Source: Bacteroidota bacterium (GTDB lineage Bacteria > Bacteroidota > Bacteroidia > Bacteroidales > UBA6013). Taken from it: 50,482 nucleotides of DNA. Positions 8,904 to 17,302 of this stretch are shown here, one piece after another. How positions within the stretch are numbered: the first letter of the stretch is position 1; every line of letters begins with the position of its first letter. The stretch lies in contig JAIFMG010000056.1 in NCBI GenBank assembly GCA_020048645.1, positions 1 through 50,482 of the forward strand. The letters run 5' to 3'. Position numbers and translations under genes: made by a program. Under the pieces are notes generated by a model. It was not told the origin of the DNA. It was given only the letters and a program-made list of their open reading frames with translations, and did no database searches.

Positions 8904-8939
8904 AGGCTTTGCCGATGCCTAACTTATCACCGCGTCAAG

Positions 8940-11927
8940 ATGAACAGCCACAAACTCAAGCAGTACCATTTCACCCAGACCGACTTCAGCCAACTGATGC
9001 TCAACCGCATCCGGCGCGTCCTGCTCATATGCAGCGCCTACGACGCCTTCATGCTTGAGGAGGATGGGCGCATCGAGGAGCAGATCTTCAACGAGTACGT
9101 GGCCCTGAACCTGCGCTATCCGCCCGAGTTCATCCAGGTCTCCTCGGCCGAAAAGGCCTTCGAGGAGCTGGAAAACTCGCACATCGACCTGGTGATCAGC
9201 ATGCTCAACGTCGAGGGCATGGATACCTTCCAACTGGCCAAGAAGATCAAGAGCCTGCACCCGAACAAGCCCATCGTGGTGCTGACGCCCTTCTCGCGCG
9301 AGGTCTCGCTCAAGCTCAGCCGCGAGGATACCAGCGCCATCGACTTCGTCTTCTGCTGGCTGGGGCAGGCCGACATCCTCATGGCCATCATCAAGCTCAT
9401 CGAGGACAGCATGAACGTGGAGCACGACTCGGACATGGGTGTTCAAGCCATTTTGCTGATAGAGGATTCCATCCGGTTCTATTCCAGCTACTTGCCGAGC
9501 ATCTACAAGATCATCTTCACCCAGTCGAAGCGGTTCATGACCGAGGGGCTGAACGACCACCAGCAGATGCTGCGCATGCGCGGCCGGCCCAAGATCCTGC
9601 TGGCCACGAACTACGACGCCGCCGAGGCCCTCTACAACAAGTACAAGAACAACATCCTGGGCATCATCTCGGACGTGAGCTACAACCGCAAGGGCATCCG
9701 CGACGAAATGGCCGGCATCCGCTTCTGCCGCAAGGTCAAGGAGGAGAACAAGTACACGCCCATCCTGCTGCAGTCGTCGGACATGGGCTGGGTGGACCAG
9801 GCCCGGGAGTTGCAGGTGGGTTTCCTGCACAAGAAGTCCAAGGCCCTGTCGATGGAGCTGACCGACTTCATCACGCAGTTTTTCGCCTTCGGCAACTTCG
9901 TCTTCATCGACCCGCAGACGCACCATCCCATCATGGAGGTCTCGGACCTGAAGAGCCTCCAGCAGAACATCCACAAGGTGCCCGCGGCCTCGCTGGAGTA
10001 CCACCTGAACCGCGACCATTTCTCGAAGTGGCTGAACGCCAGGGCCTTGTTTCCCATCGCCGAGCTGTTCAAGTACCTCAAGTACGACGACTTCCGCGAC
10101 CTGAACCACGTGCGCACCTTCCTGTTCGACGCCATCGCGGGCTTCCGGGTCAACAAGGGCCGCGGGGTCATCGCCGAGTTCTACCGCGAGAAGTTCGACG
10201 AGTACCTGACCTTCACCCGCGTTGGCGAGGGCTCCATCGGCGGCAAGGCCCGCGGGCTGGCCTTCCTCGATGCGCTGATCAAGCGCAGCCGCGAGCTCGA
10301 CGAGTACGCCGACGTGGTCATCTCGATCCCGAAGACCGTGGTGCTGACCACCGACATCTTCGACGAGTTCATGACGCAGAACCGCCTGCACGCCATCGCC
10401 CTCTCGGAGGCCGACGACCAGGAGATCCTCGATGCCTTCGTGGCGGCATCGCTGCCCGCGCGGGTGCTCAACGACCTGAGCAAGCTCATCACCATTGTGG
10501 GGCAACCGATCGCCGTGCGCTCGTCGAGCCTGCTCGAAGATGCTCATTACCAACCGTTCGCGGGCATCTATTCAACCTACATGATCCCCAAGATCAAGGA
10601 CGATGTGCGGATGCTCCGGATGCTGACCACGGCCATCAAGAGCGTTTATGCCTCGGTCTATTTCGCCTCCAGCAAGGCCTACATGAACGCCACGGCCAAC
10701 GTCATCGACGAGGAGAAAATGGCCATCGTCTTGCAGGAGGTCTGCGGCCAGAGCTATGGCGACCGCTTCTACCCCACGGTCTCCGGCGTGGCCCGCTCGG
10801 TCAACTTCTACCCGATCGCGCCCGAGAAGCCCGACGACGGCATCGCCAACATCTCCTTCGGCCTGGGCAAGAACACCGTCGAGGGCGGCGTCACGCTGCG
10901 CTTCTCGCCCGTCTATCCCGACAAGGTGCTCCAGCTTTCGACCCCCGAAATGGCCTTGCAGGAGACCCAGAAGAAGTTCTACGCCCTGAGCCTCGACCCC
11001 GAGCGGTTCCAGCCCTCGGTCAACGACGCCGTCAACCTCTTGCAGCTCAGCCTGCGCGAGGCCGAGAAGGACGGCTCGCTCGGCCCCGTGGCCTCGGTCT
11101 ATGACTTCCAGAACAACATCCTCCGCGAAGGCAAGCATCATAAAGGAAAGCCTGTGCTGACCTTTTCCAACCTGCTCAAATACAACCAGTTTCCCTTGGC
11201 GGACATCCTCTGCCGCGTGCTGCGCGTGGGCCAGAAGGAGATGAACCAGCCCATCGAGATCGAGTTCGCCGTCAACCTCAACCAGCCCGAGGAGTCGCCG
11301 AAGGTGTTCTACCTGCTGCAGATTCGCCCCATCGTCAACAACACCGAGACCCTCTCGCTCGACCTGAGCGGCGTCAGGCCCGAGCAGACCGTGATCCTTT
11401 CGCGCGAGGCCCTGGGCAACGGCGAGATCAAAGGGCTTCAGGACATCGTCTATGTCAAGACCCAGAATTTCAAGCCCGAGAACAACCCCGAGATAGCCAT
11501 GATCGTCAACCGGATCAACAACGACTTCGTCAAGCTCCGGCGCAACTACGTGCTCATCGGGCCGGGACGCTGGGGCTCGAGCGACCACTGGCTGGGCATC
11601 CCCGTGCGCTGGTCGCAGATTTCGGAGGCGCGGGTCATCATCGAGGCCGGACTGGCCAACTACCGCATCGACCCCAGCCAGGGCACGCACTTCTTCCAGA
11701 ACCTGACCTCCTTCCGGGTGGGCTATTTCACCGTGAACCCCTACACCCTCGGCGGCGGCCACTACGACCAGGCCTACCTCGACAGCCTCGATGCCGTCTA
11801 TGAGGACCACCTGGTGCGCCATGTCCGCGTCCCCGAAGGCGAGTTCGTGGCTCGCATCGACGGGCAAAGGCGCATTGGCGTCATCTACAAGGCCTCCGAA
11901 ACCCAATCTGTCCCAACGGCCTACTAA
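8940..11927 (+). CDS. Receiver-domain / PEP-synthase-like ATP-grasp fusion protein
   Basis: A 995-residue cytoplasmic protein. Residues ~18-150 look like a degenerate receiver domain, with Met in ISMLNVEG where the phospho-acceptor Asp should be. Residues ~162-300 form a second receiver that looks intact: ILLIEDS acidic pair, Asp245 in IISDVSYN, and a Lys in FLHKKSK. From ~430 it matches the PEP/pyruvate-binding N-terminal domain of PEP synthase and PPDK: GSIGGKARGLAFL, AVRSSSLLED and a GRWGSSDHW block near the end. I see no phosphohistidine swivel domain and no PEP-binding TIM barrel, so it is probably not a PEP synthase. It may be an ATP-dependent phosphotransferase or regulator gated by phosphorylation. 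Similar long proteins are widespread in Bacteroidota, but I know of no assigned role. Confidence 0.75.
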   Translation: MNSHKLKQYHFTQTDFSQLMLNRIRRVLLICSAYDAFMLEEDGRIEEQIFNEYVALNLRYPPEFIQVSSAEKAFEELENSHIDLVISMLNVEGMDTFQLAKKIKSLHPNKPIVVLTPFSREVSLKLSREDTSAIDFVFCWLGQADILMAIIKLIEDSMNVEHDSDMGVQAILLIEDSIRFYSSYLPSIYKIIFTQSKRFMTEGLNDHQQMLRMRGRPKILLATNYDAAEALYNKYKNNILGIISDVSYNRKGIRDEMAGIRFCRKVKEENKYTPILLQSSDMGWVDQARELQVGFLHKKSKALSMELTDFITQFFAFGNFVFIDPQTHHPIMEVSDLKSLQQNIHKVPAASLEYHLNRDHFSKWLNARALFPIAELFKYLKYDDFRDLNHVRTFLFDAIAGFRVNKGRGVIAEFYREKFDEYLTFTRVGEGSIGGKARGLAFLDALIKRSRELDEYADVVISIPKTVVLTTDIFDEFMTQNRLHAIALSEADDQEILDAFVAASLPARVLNDLSKLITIVGQPIAVRSSSLLEDAHYQPFAGIYSTYMIPKIKDDVRMLRMLTTAIKSVYASVYFASSKAYMNATANVIDEEKMAIVLQEVCGQSYGDRFYPTVSGVARSVNFYPIAPEKPDDGIANISFGLGKNTVEGGVTLRFSPVYPDKVLQLSTPEMALQETQKKFYALSLDPERFQPSVNDAVNLLQLSLREAEKDGSLGPVASVYDFQNNILREGKHHKGKPVLTFSNLLKYNQFPLADILCRVLRVGQKEMNQPIEIEFAVNLNQPEESPKVFYLLQIRPIVNNTETLSLDLSGVRPEQTVILSREALGNGEIKGLQDIVYVKTQNFKPENNPEIAMIVNRINNDFVKLRRNYVLIGPGRWGSSDHWLGIPVRWSQISEARVIIEAGLANYRIDPSQGTHFFQNLTSFRVGYFTVNPYTLGGGHYDQAYLDSLDAVYEDHLVRHVRVPEGEFVARIDGQRRIGVIYKASETQSVPTAY

Positions 11928-12022
11928 CGAATTGCAAAGGCTCCCGCGGCTGGCACGCCTTTGGCGGGCCTTAGACCGCTGGGCAAGCCGCCCATCCTCA
12001 CAACCCCACACCCCGACACACC

Positions 12023-12760
12023 ATGAAACGAAACCTACTTTTGCTGCTGGCCCTGCTGGCCTTCCTGACGACCTGGGCCCAAGGCCCCAACGGCGCCCAT
12101 CTCAACGTCCGGATGTGGGACGGCGCGCCCTGCACCGTCATCCTGGGCCGCGAAGCCTTCATGCAACCCTCGCCCGAGGTGACCCTCAACGACATCCAGC
12201 CGGGACGCTACCGGCTCCAGGTCTTCCGAAACGCCTTCGCGGGGCGCCCCGGCGAGCTTTTCTACGACGAGATGGTCGATTTCATGCCGTTCCAGCGGGT
12301 GGCCCTCGTGGTGCGCGGGCCCAACCAGGCCGAGGCCTTCGTCGAAAACGGGAACGCCCCCCGCGTGGTCAACAGCAACGCCTACTACAACGGCAACAAC
12401 GGGGGCCGAGGGCAGAACCAGGGCGGCGGCCGCTTCGTCGATCCCTACCAGCCCGTGGGGCCGCCTTGCATGAACGACGCCCAGTTCGGGATGCTGCTCA
12501 GCACCATCGAGAACATGCCCTTCGACGAGAACCGCCTCAACGTCGCCAAGCAGGCCACCGCCGACAACGGCATCAACGCCCAGCAGGTCCGCGAGATCGT
12601 CGCCCGCCTGACCTTCGAGTCCGCCAAGCTCGACTTCGCCAAGTACGCCTACGGTTTCACCGTCAACCCGCAGGACTACTTCATCGTCAACGACGCCTTC
12701 ACCTTCCCCAGCAGCGTCAACGAGCTGAGCCGCTACATCGCCAGCGTCAGGGGCTACTGA
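12023..12760 (+). CDS. Secreted DUF4476 protein
   Basis: A 245-residue exported protein: signal peptide MKRNLLLLLALLAFLTTWAQ, a beta-rich domain (~22-110), an Asn/Gly-rich linker (~115-145), and a C-terminal helical DUF4476 domain (~150-245). The domain has the family pattern M-x-x-x-x-F-x-x-L-x-x-x-I, AKQATADN, QVREIVARLTFE, KLDFAKYAY and NDAFTFPSS. This domain is common in Bacteroidota and has no known function. The gene is 95 nt after the receiver/PEP-synthase-like gene. The spacer contains AAAGGC...GCCTTT (11937-11961), a possible weak hairpin. The ATG at 12023 gives a complete signal peptide. Confidence 0.85.
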   Translation: MKRNLLLLLALLAFLTTWAQGPNGAHLNVRMWDGAPCTVILGREAFMQPSPEVTLNDIQPGRYRLQVFRNAFAGRPGELFYDEMVDFMPFQRVALVVRGPNQAEAFVENGNAPRVVNSNAYYNGNNGGRGQNQGGGRFVDPYQPVGPPCMNDAQFGMLLSTIENMPFDENRLNVAKQATADNGINAQQVREIVARLTFESAKLDFAKYAYGFTVNPQDYFIVNDAFTFPSSVNELSRYIASVRGY

Positions 12761-12829
12761 TCGCGTGGACTTCACGAAAAAAGACTTGACCTTCCGTGAA
12801 ATTCGGATGAAAAGACAGGCTTGTGGAGC

Positions 12830-12955
12830 GGGACGGGCGAATCCCGAAGGGATGGATGGTCGTGGCCAGCCACGCGCGTAGGTCGGAGCGAATCCCCCGA
12901 AGGAGTGGCCTTTTCCGGCTCTTCCGCCCGATCTGGGCAATTTCACCCTTCGATG
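12830..12955 (-). repeat. Dispersed repeat R2, copy 1
   Basis: Read on the minus strand, this segment aligns over about 120 bp with 32452-32582 on the plus strand. Shared blocks are GGAAGAGCC, GCCACTCCTTCGGGGG, a GGCTGGC-ACGACCAT block and ATCCCTTCGGGATTCGCC. It lies in the otherwise gene-free spacer 12761-13186. Confidence 0.65.
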
Positions 12956-13053
12956 GCTTGGCTCTGCTTTCTACCTTCATGGCATCCCTTTTCTGGCTTG
13001 GTCGGGCCTTCATGGCAATCCTTCATTTTTGAACGTGGCTGGGTAGGAAAAGA

Positions 13054-13110
13054 CCCGAGCCCGCGTCCTTCCCACTTTCCAAGGGAAAGCGGGAAGGGCG
13101 CGGGCTCGGG
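13054..13110 (-). terminator. 57-nt interrupted palindrome, probable terminator of the T9SS gene
   Basis: Three nested arms pair: CCCGAGCCCGCG with CGCGGGCTCGGG, CCTTCCC with GGGAAGG, and CTTTCC with GGAAAG, each separated by a single mismatched base. On the minus strand it is followed by TCTTTTCC. It lies about 77 nt beyond the stop of the gene at 13187, so termination of that transcript is likely; the weak U-tract leaves some doubt. Confidence 0.55.
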
Positions 13111-13186
13111 GAAATCGAAAGGAAGCGGGAGGCCGCCCAAGGGAATCGGGACGGGGCGTCGCGCCCCGCGCGGCATCCCAGGGCTA

Positions 13187-14050
13187 TTAGCGCTTGATGA
13201 ACTTCATCACGCGGTTGCCTTCTTCCGTTTGCACGTTGATGAAGTAGGTGCCGGCGGCGAGGTTCGCGACGTTAACCTCCTGGGTCGTGAAGCCGCTCTG
13301 GACGGTCTGGCCCAACAGGGTCGTGATCTGGTAAGACTGCACCGGGGCAGCGCTGTTGATGAACAAGGTCTCAGCGGTAGGGTTGGGGAAGACGCTCAAG
13401 GCCAATGCGTTGTCCAGCCCGTTGACGGAGTTAACGTCACCAGCACCGAGAATTACGTTGCCCAAGGCGGCTTCGTTGGCAGGGTTGGCATTCAAACCCA
13501 TGACGATAAAACCGTACTGGATCACCAAGCCAGTGGCCAACTCCGCGGCCGTGGCGCTGACGGAGAACTGTCCGCTCGTCGGAAGGTCAAAAATTTTGGA
13601 TCCATTGAAAGCATCGCCGTAGCCGGCATTCGGATCAAGCGCTTTGATGAAGTACTTGACCGTGTAAGAATCGTCCAAGGTGTAAGCCTCCACGGATCCG
13701 GAGAAGGTCATGTCCTGGCCGTTGAAGGTGGCTCCTGGCTCTACGAAAGTCAAGGCCTCCATCATCTTGACACCTTCTCCCGTCGCCGGGTCGATCCAGT
13801 AATCGTCCCCAGGGTTGTTGGCGTAGGTGTTGAAATTGGGGTACAGGGTGATCGTGTTGGCGGTGGCGTCAGGCACTGATTTCAAATCAGCAACTCCCCA
13901 GGCGGAGCCCAACTCGAAACCACCACTCAAATTGGTAACGTTCATGTAGCCAATCCAGGCGGCGCTGCCGCTGACTTGGACGTTGTTCTGCGCGAAGGCC
14001 ATGGGCAACGCGAAAACCGAGAGGAAGAGGAAAGTAAAAGTCTTTTTCAT
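13187..14050 (-). CDS. Secreted protein with T9SS type A sorting domain
   Basis: A 287-residue exported protein. The ATG at 14050 begins a clean signal peptide (MKKTFTFLFLSVFALPMAFA). Residues ~21-205 are a beta-rich, aromatic-rich domain I do not recognise. Residues ~210-287 are a type IX secretion (por) C-terminal domain: SVFPNPTAETLFIN, ITTLLGQTVQSG, LAAGTYFINVQT and the final basic VMKFIKR. It should cross the outer membrane through the T9SS, lose the tail, and be released or anchored. The gene stands alone. A promoter TTG-N21-TAAATTTA is visible upstream and a large palindrome follows. Codon use is less GC-rich than in most neighbours. Confidence 0.88.
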   Translation of the reverse strand: MKKTFTFLFLSVFALPMAFAQNNVQVSGSAAWIGYMNVTNLSGGFELGSAWGVADLKSVPDATANTITLYPNFNTYANNPGDDYWIDPATGEGVKMMEALTFVEPGATFNGQDMTFSGSVEAYTLDDSYTVKYFIKALDPNAGYGDAFNGSKIFDLPTSGQFSVSATAAELATGLVIQYGFIVMGLNANPANEAALGNVILGAGDVNSVNGLDNALALSVFPNPTAETLFINSAAPVQSYQITTLLGQTVQSGFTTQEVNVANLAAGTYFINVQTEEGNRVMKFIKR

Positions 14051-14121
14051 GATGCTGTTTTTTTGTTGTTTAGAAATGTGAGACAATATTTCGAATGGAA
14101 AGGCGCAACCGCGCTAGCACA

Positions 14122-14153
14122 AACTAAATTTACACGCCACCAAAGGTTCTGGA
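14122..14153 (-). promoter_or_regulatory. Possible promoter TTG-N21-TAAATTTA for the T9SS gene
   Basis: On the minus strand, GGATTG is followed by 21 nt and TAAATTTA, about 75 nt upstream of the ATG at 14050. The spacing is slightly long and the -7 element ends in A, so this is tentative. Confidence 0.3.
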
Positions 14154-14946
14154 CAATCCGTCAGGCGTTCGATTTGACGGTTCTTGGAAAGAGCAGGCAA
14201 AGACTATGCACGGCAATGCCTGCAAAGTATTCCCGAAAATGAAGTGGGAAGATTTACTTTTCAAAATGTTTTCATGCCTATTTTCCGTGTTCGGGAGACT
14301 CTCGTGCCTAGAAATCTCTTTACCGAAAGGAACACCAAAACCTGATTTCATCTTGTTTGGGAAAGTCGTCACCAAGCAAACGAGATGGGGAATTTCTTCA
14401 CCTTCCGCCAAACTGACAGCGCCCGCCCCCCTCGACTTTCCGGGCCACCACTCCCCACCTGCCGCTGCCTGTGTAGAGCCCCCACCGGCATAGGCCCTGC
14501 AATTCCGAGGATTTGAAGGAAAGCAGGCGCAAATAAGGCGGTTGATTTTATTCTCACAAAATACACATTTGATTTAACAAAAGCAAGCGCTTGGGCGAAA
14601 GTTTTCCGCACGCCGCTTGTCCTGCTTCCTGGGTGGCACATGAAGCGTAAGCAACATCTTGGCCTTCAGTTGATTGCCAAAAGCTGCGAGCACTCCCTTC
14701 AGCGCGGCTCCCTGACTTTCCCGTTTCGCGTTACAGCGTCAGACCTTGTGGCGCGGAACAGGTTCGCTTGATGCTTGGGCTGTTTCCAACGTTCGCCTGT
14801 GGCCATATTTGCCAATAATGAATGCCCCGAAGCCAGAGGCAAGCCCAATTCTTTCGCCTGCCGGATTCAAGAAAAAATGCGACAAAGGTCTTTGTCGGTT
14901 GATAATAATTCGGGATTCTTGGATCATGCTTGTGGTATAACACCAT

Positions 14947-15057
14947 TGGGCGCGGTCTAAAAAGGTCATTTCTAAAATTCGCTTTCAAAAATTTTCTTTG
15001 ACTATCAATTGGTTACAAATAGAAAAATGCAAATAATGGTTTTTATGCTGGACTCAC
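14947..15057 (+). repeat. 111-bp direct repeat, copy 1
   Basis: Starts TGGG-CGCGGTCTAAAAAGG and ends GGACTCAC. It matches 15183-15293 with only a few substitutions, at an offset of 236 bp. Confidence 0.9.
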
Positions 15058-15133
15058 ACTTGCTTATCGCATGTGGTTTTTCCTTGCAAATCGCCGTCCC
15101 ATTCATCCCCTCTAATTTTGATTTCAAAAAAAA

Positions 15134-15157
15134 TTCGTGCCCTTCGTGCCTTTCGTG
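15134..15157 (+). repeat. TTCGTG triplet, 9-nt period
   Basis: TTCGTG at 15134-15139, 15143-15148 and 15152-15157, the same geometry as at 75-98. Confidence 0.55.
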
Positions 15158-15182
15158 GACAAATCCGCTCCAAGGACAAAAA

Positions 15183-15293
15183 TGGGTGCGGTCTAAAAAG
15201 GTCATTTCTAAAATTCGCTTTCAAAAATTATCCTTGACTATCAATTGGTTACAAATAGAAAAATGCAAATAATGGTTTTTATGCTGGACTCAC
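15183..15293 (+). repeat. 111-bp direct repeat, copy 2
   Basis: Near-identical copy of 14947-15057. The 125 bp between the copies contain the TTCGTG triplet. Confidence 0.9.
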
Positions 15294-15652
15294 CATTTGC
15301 TTTCGATGGTGCAATGTCCCAAGCACCCATTTCCGACAAATTCGGGCTATTCTGACAATGCCCGTCGCAGGCCAATTCCGCCCCTTCAGGGCTGGGTGGT
15401 TGGGTGGCTTGTTCTGGATGGGCTTCACCCATCGCTTTGCTATTGCGCCCCTTCGGGGCTTTCGGGGCGAAGCCCGCGCATCCGAAAGGGGCATAGCCCT
15501 GACGTCTTGCGCCCAGTCGCGTTCGGATGTTTCACCTTCGAAAGCAACTGGATATAAAAAACTGCATTTCGAGAGTTCTTGGCAAAAAACATCAAAACAC
15601 AACGCGAAACACGGCTCAACAGGCAGAAAAACCACCGCGGTCCGTTCGGAGC

Positions 15653-16681
15653 TCACTGTCCCTGCCCAGCCTTGCGGCGGCGCCAGCTCTTGACGGCCAT
15701 CCAGACCACGAAGCCGATGACGCCCAGCAGCATGAGCATCGGGGCGAAGATGTTCAGCATCAGGACCAGGCCCATGAAGCGGCCGGACTCGTCCTGGACG
15801 GCGAAAAGGTCGCGGGTGCGGAAGGGCAGGAAATCGACCACTACCTGGGCCCCGGCGTCGATGCTGTCGGCCTGGGCGTAGAAGGTCTCGGCATTGCGGG
15901 CCGCACGGTCGAAGCGGTAGCGGTCGATCCGGGTGCCGAAGCGCAGCAGGATGTTGTCGGAAGGGCCGGGCTCCAGGTTGGCGAAGTCGAGCACGAGCTC
16001 CTGCCGGAAAGGATGCTTGCGGAAAAGGCTGTCCGGCTCGATTCCGGTGATGTCGCCCAGGGTCAGGCCCTGCATGGCCTTGATGAAGACGCGGCCCGAG
16101 CCAATGTCGCCCGCCCAGGCGTTGCCCGATTCGAGCAGGTAGATGAAGCCGTTCACCTTGTCGAGGTTGTAGCCCTCGCGCACCAGGGCGTCGTTGGTGT
16201 TCACCATGAAGTAAACTTCCAAGAGTGTGAGGGTATCTGGCTTGAAATCAGCTTCCCAGACGTGCCAGTTCGCGGCGCTCTCGTAGGAGTAGGCGCTCTC
16301 GTCGGCCAGCCAGCGGGTCTCGACGGGCAGGCCGTCCACCCGCACGCGCAGGGCCGCGAGCGAGTCGAAACGCACATGGTACGGCCCGGGCGTGTCGCTG
16401 TCGTAAAAGGCGTTGACGGGATAGCCCACCCGCAGCCGGGCGCTCTGGTGGCCGAGGTTGCGCATGTAGTACTGGCCCTTGACGACGGCGAAGCCCTCGT
16501 AGAGCAGTATCGTAACGACTTCATGCTCCATGCGCACCGAGTCGAGCAGGCTCGCGTCTTCGGGGAAGAAGAGCTGGAGGCCCTGCCCGGCGCCCGCGTT
16601 GAAGAAGCCTGGAGCCGCGGCGTTGGGGAACGCCTTGAAGGACAGCAGCAAAAACGGAATCAGCCAGAAAATGCTTCGCAT
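15653..16681 (-). CDS. Extracytoplasmic protein with C-terminal membrane anchor, unknown function
   Basis: A 342-residue protein. Residues 1-20 are a signal peptide (MRSIFWLIPFLLLSFKAFP). Residues ~25-290 are a beta-rich extracytoplasmic domain with many aromatic residues and an early segment (ILLYEGFAVVKGQYYMRN, HQSARLRVGYPV) that resembles the folds of DUF4424-type domains. Residues ~300-327 form one transmembrane helix, followed by a short basic tail (KSWRRRKAGQGQ). I cannot assign a function. The start lies 3 nt after the stop of the HD hydrolase gene, so the two are almost certainly co-transcribed and may be translationally coupled. Confidence 0.75.
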   Translation of the reverse strand: MRSIFWLIPFLLLSFKAFPNAAAPGFFNAGAGQGLQLFFPEDASLLDSVRMEHEVVTILLYEGFAVVKGQYYMRNLGHQSARLRVGYPVNAFYDSDTPGPYHVRFDSLAALRVRVDGLPVETRWLADESAYSYESAANWHVWEADFKPDTLTLLEVYFMVNTNDALVREGYNLDKVNGFIYLLESGNAWAGDIGSGRVFIKAMQGLTLGDITGIEPDSLFRKHPFRQELVLDFANLEPGPSDNILLRFGTRIDRYRFDRAARNAETFYAQADSIDAGAQVVVDFLPFRTRDLFAVQDESGRFMGLVLMLNIFAPMLMLLGVIGFVVWMAVKSWRRRKAGQGQ

Positions 16682-16684
16682 GGC

Positions 16685-17236
16685 TCAGGAGTTTTTTTCG
16701 TGGTTCAGGGCAAGGCGCGAGGCGGCCATCCAGTGGTCGTACTCGGCCTCTAGTTCGGCGTTGGCCCCGCGCATCGGCGCGACGACGCGGTCGGACCAGT
16801 CGAGATACTCCATGCGGCGCTCCCAGCTCCAGGTGTGTGGCGGGGCCGTCACCATGGCCTTGACGTTGGAGGCCTTGTCGGCGATCTTGACCAGCCGCGC
16901 CTTGGCGGACTTGTGGGCAGCGTGCTCCACCTGGAGGCGCTTGCGCTCGTCGCTGGGCAGGCTCTTGTCGTCCGACAGCTCGGCCACCAGCGCGGCCACC
17001 TCGGCGCCGAAGCGCTGCTCCAGCTCGGCGAGCGTGGTGGCGGTGTCCTCGACGGTGTCGTGGAGGACGGCGGCCAGGAGGGTCGCGAGGTCGTCCACGC
17101 CCGCTCGGGCGAGCATGTCGGCCACCTCGATCAGGTGGTTGACGTAGGGCGTGCGGTCGGCATCCTTGCGGCGGTGCTTGCTGTGCTTGCGGGCGGCGAA
17201 GTCGAGGGCGGCGAGAAGCGAGCTCAGTGGATTCAT
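16685..17236 (-). CDS. HD-domain (p)ppGpp hydrolase, MESH1/SpoT-HD type
   Basis: A 183-residue stand-alone HD hydrolase. Motifs in order: HRRKDADRTPYVNHLIEVA (residues 21-39, with the first metal-binding His), the HD pair in AAVLHDTVEDT (59-60) followed by the ED pair (63-64) typical of ppGpp hydrolases, and KIADKASNV with the last metal Asp. There is no synthetase, TGS or ACT domain. Family members remove the 3'-pyrophosphate of (p)ppGpp, and some act on NADPH. I chose ATG 17236 (MNPLSSLL) because TACCTTTG lies 36 nt upstream. It is the first gene of an operon with the membrane protein at 15653. The hydrolase activity is a family-based inference. Confidence 0.85.
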   Translation of the reverse strand: MNPLSSLLAALDFAARKHSKHRRKDADRTPYVNHLIEVADMLARAGVDDLATLLAAVLHDTVEDTATTLAELEQRFGAEVAALVAELSDDKSLPSDERKRLQVEHAAHKSAKARLVKIADKASNVKAMVTAPPHTWSWERRMEYLDWSDRVVAPMRGANAELEAEYDHWMAASRLALNHEKNS

Positions 17237-17271
17237 GGCGGTTTTGGTTGGCGAAAAACGCAGGTTGGAGG

Positions 17272-17279
17272 CAAAGGTA
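17272..17279 (-). promoter_or_regulatory. Promoter core TACCTTTG for the HD hydrolase operon
   Basis: In the context TTTTTGCTTACCTTTG, 36 nt from the ATG; nearly the same context as the tdk promoter. Confidence 0.5.
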
Positions 17280-17302
17280 AGCAAAAACGGTCGTCAGGAA
17301 GC

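Larger units (their letters stand above)
14160..15652. other. 1.5-kb gene-poor, repeat-rich spacer
   Basis: No open frame here shows protein-like composition or a recognisable domain. What is present: a perfect 8-bp hairpin CGACAAAG-GT-CTTTGTCG at 14880-14897, a 111-bp direct duplication (14947-15057 and 15183-15293), a TTCGTG triplet between its copies, a CGCCCCTTCGGGGC-type hairpin cluster at about 15375-15510, and a fragment of R1 near 15525-15555. It reads as accumulated repeat debris between two minus-strand genes. Confidence 0.5.

Noticed and set aside
14731-15205. Small minus-strand frames beginning MTFLDR
   Set aside because: Both take their start from the two copies of the 111-bp repeat and then diverge, so the shared N-terminus reflects the repeat and not a protein family.
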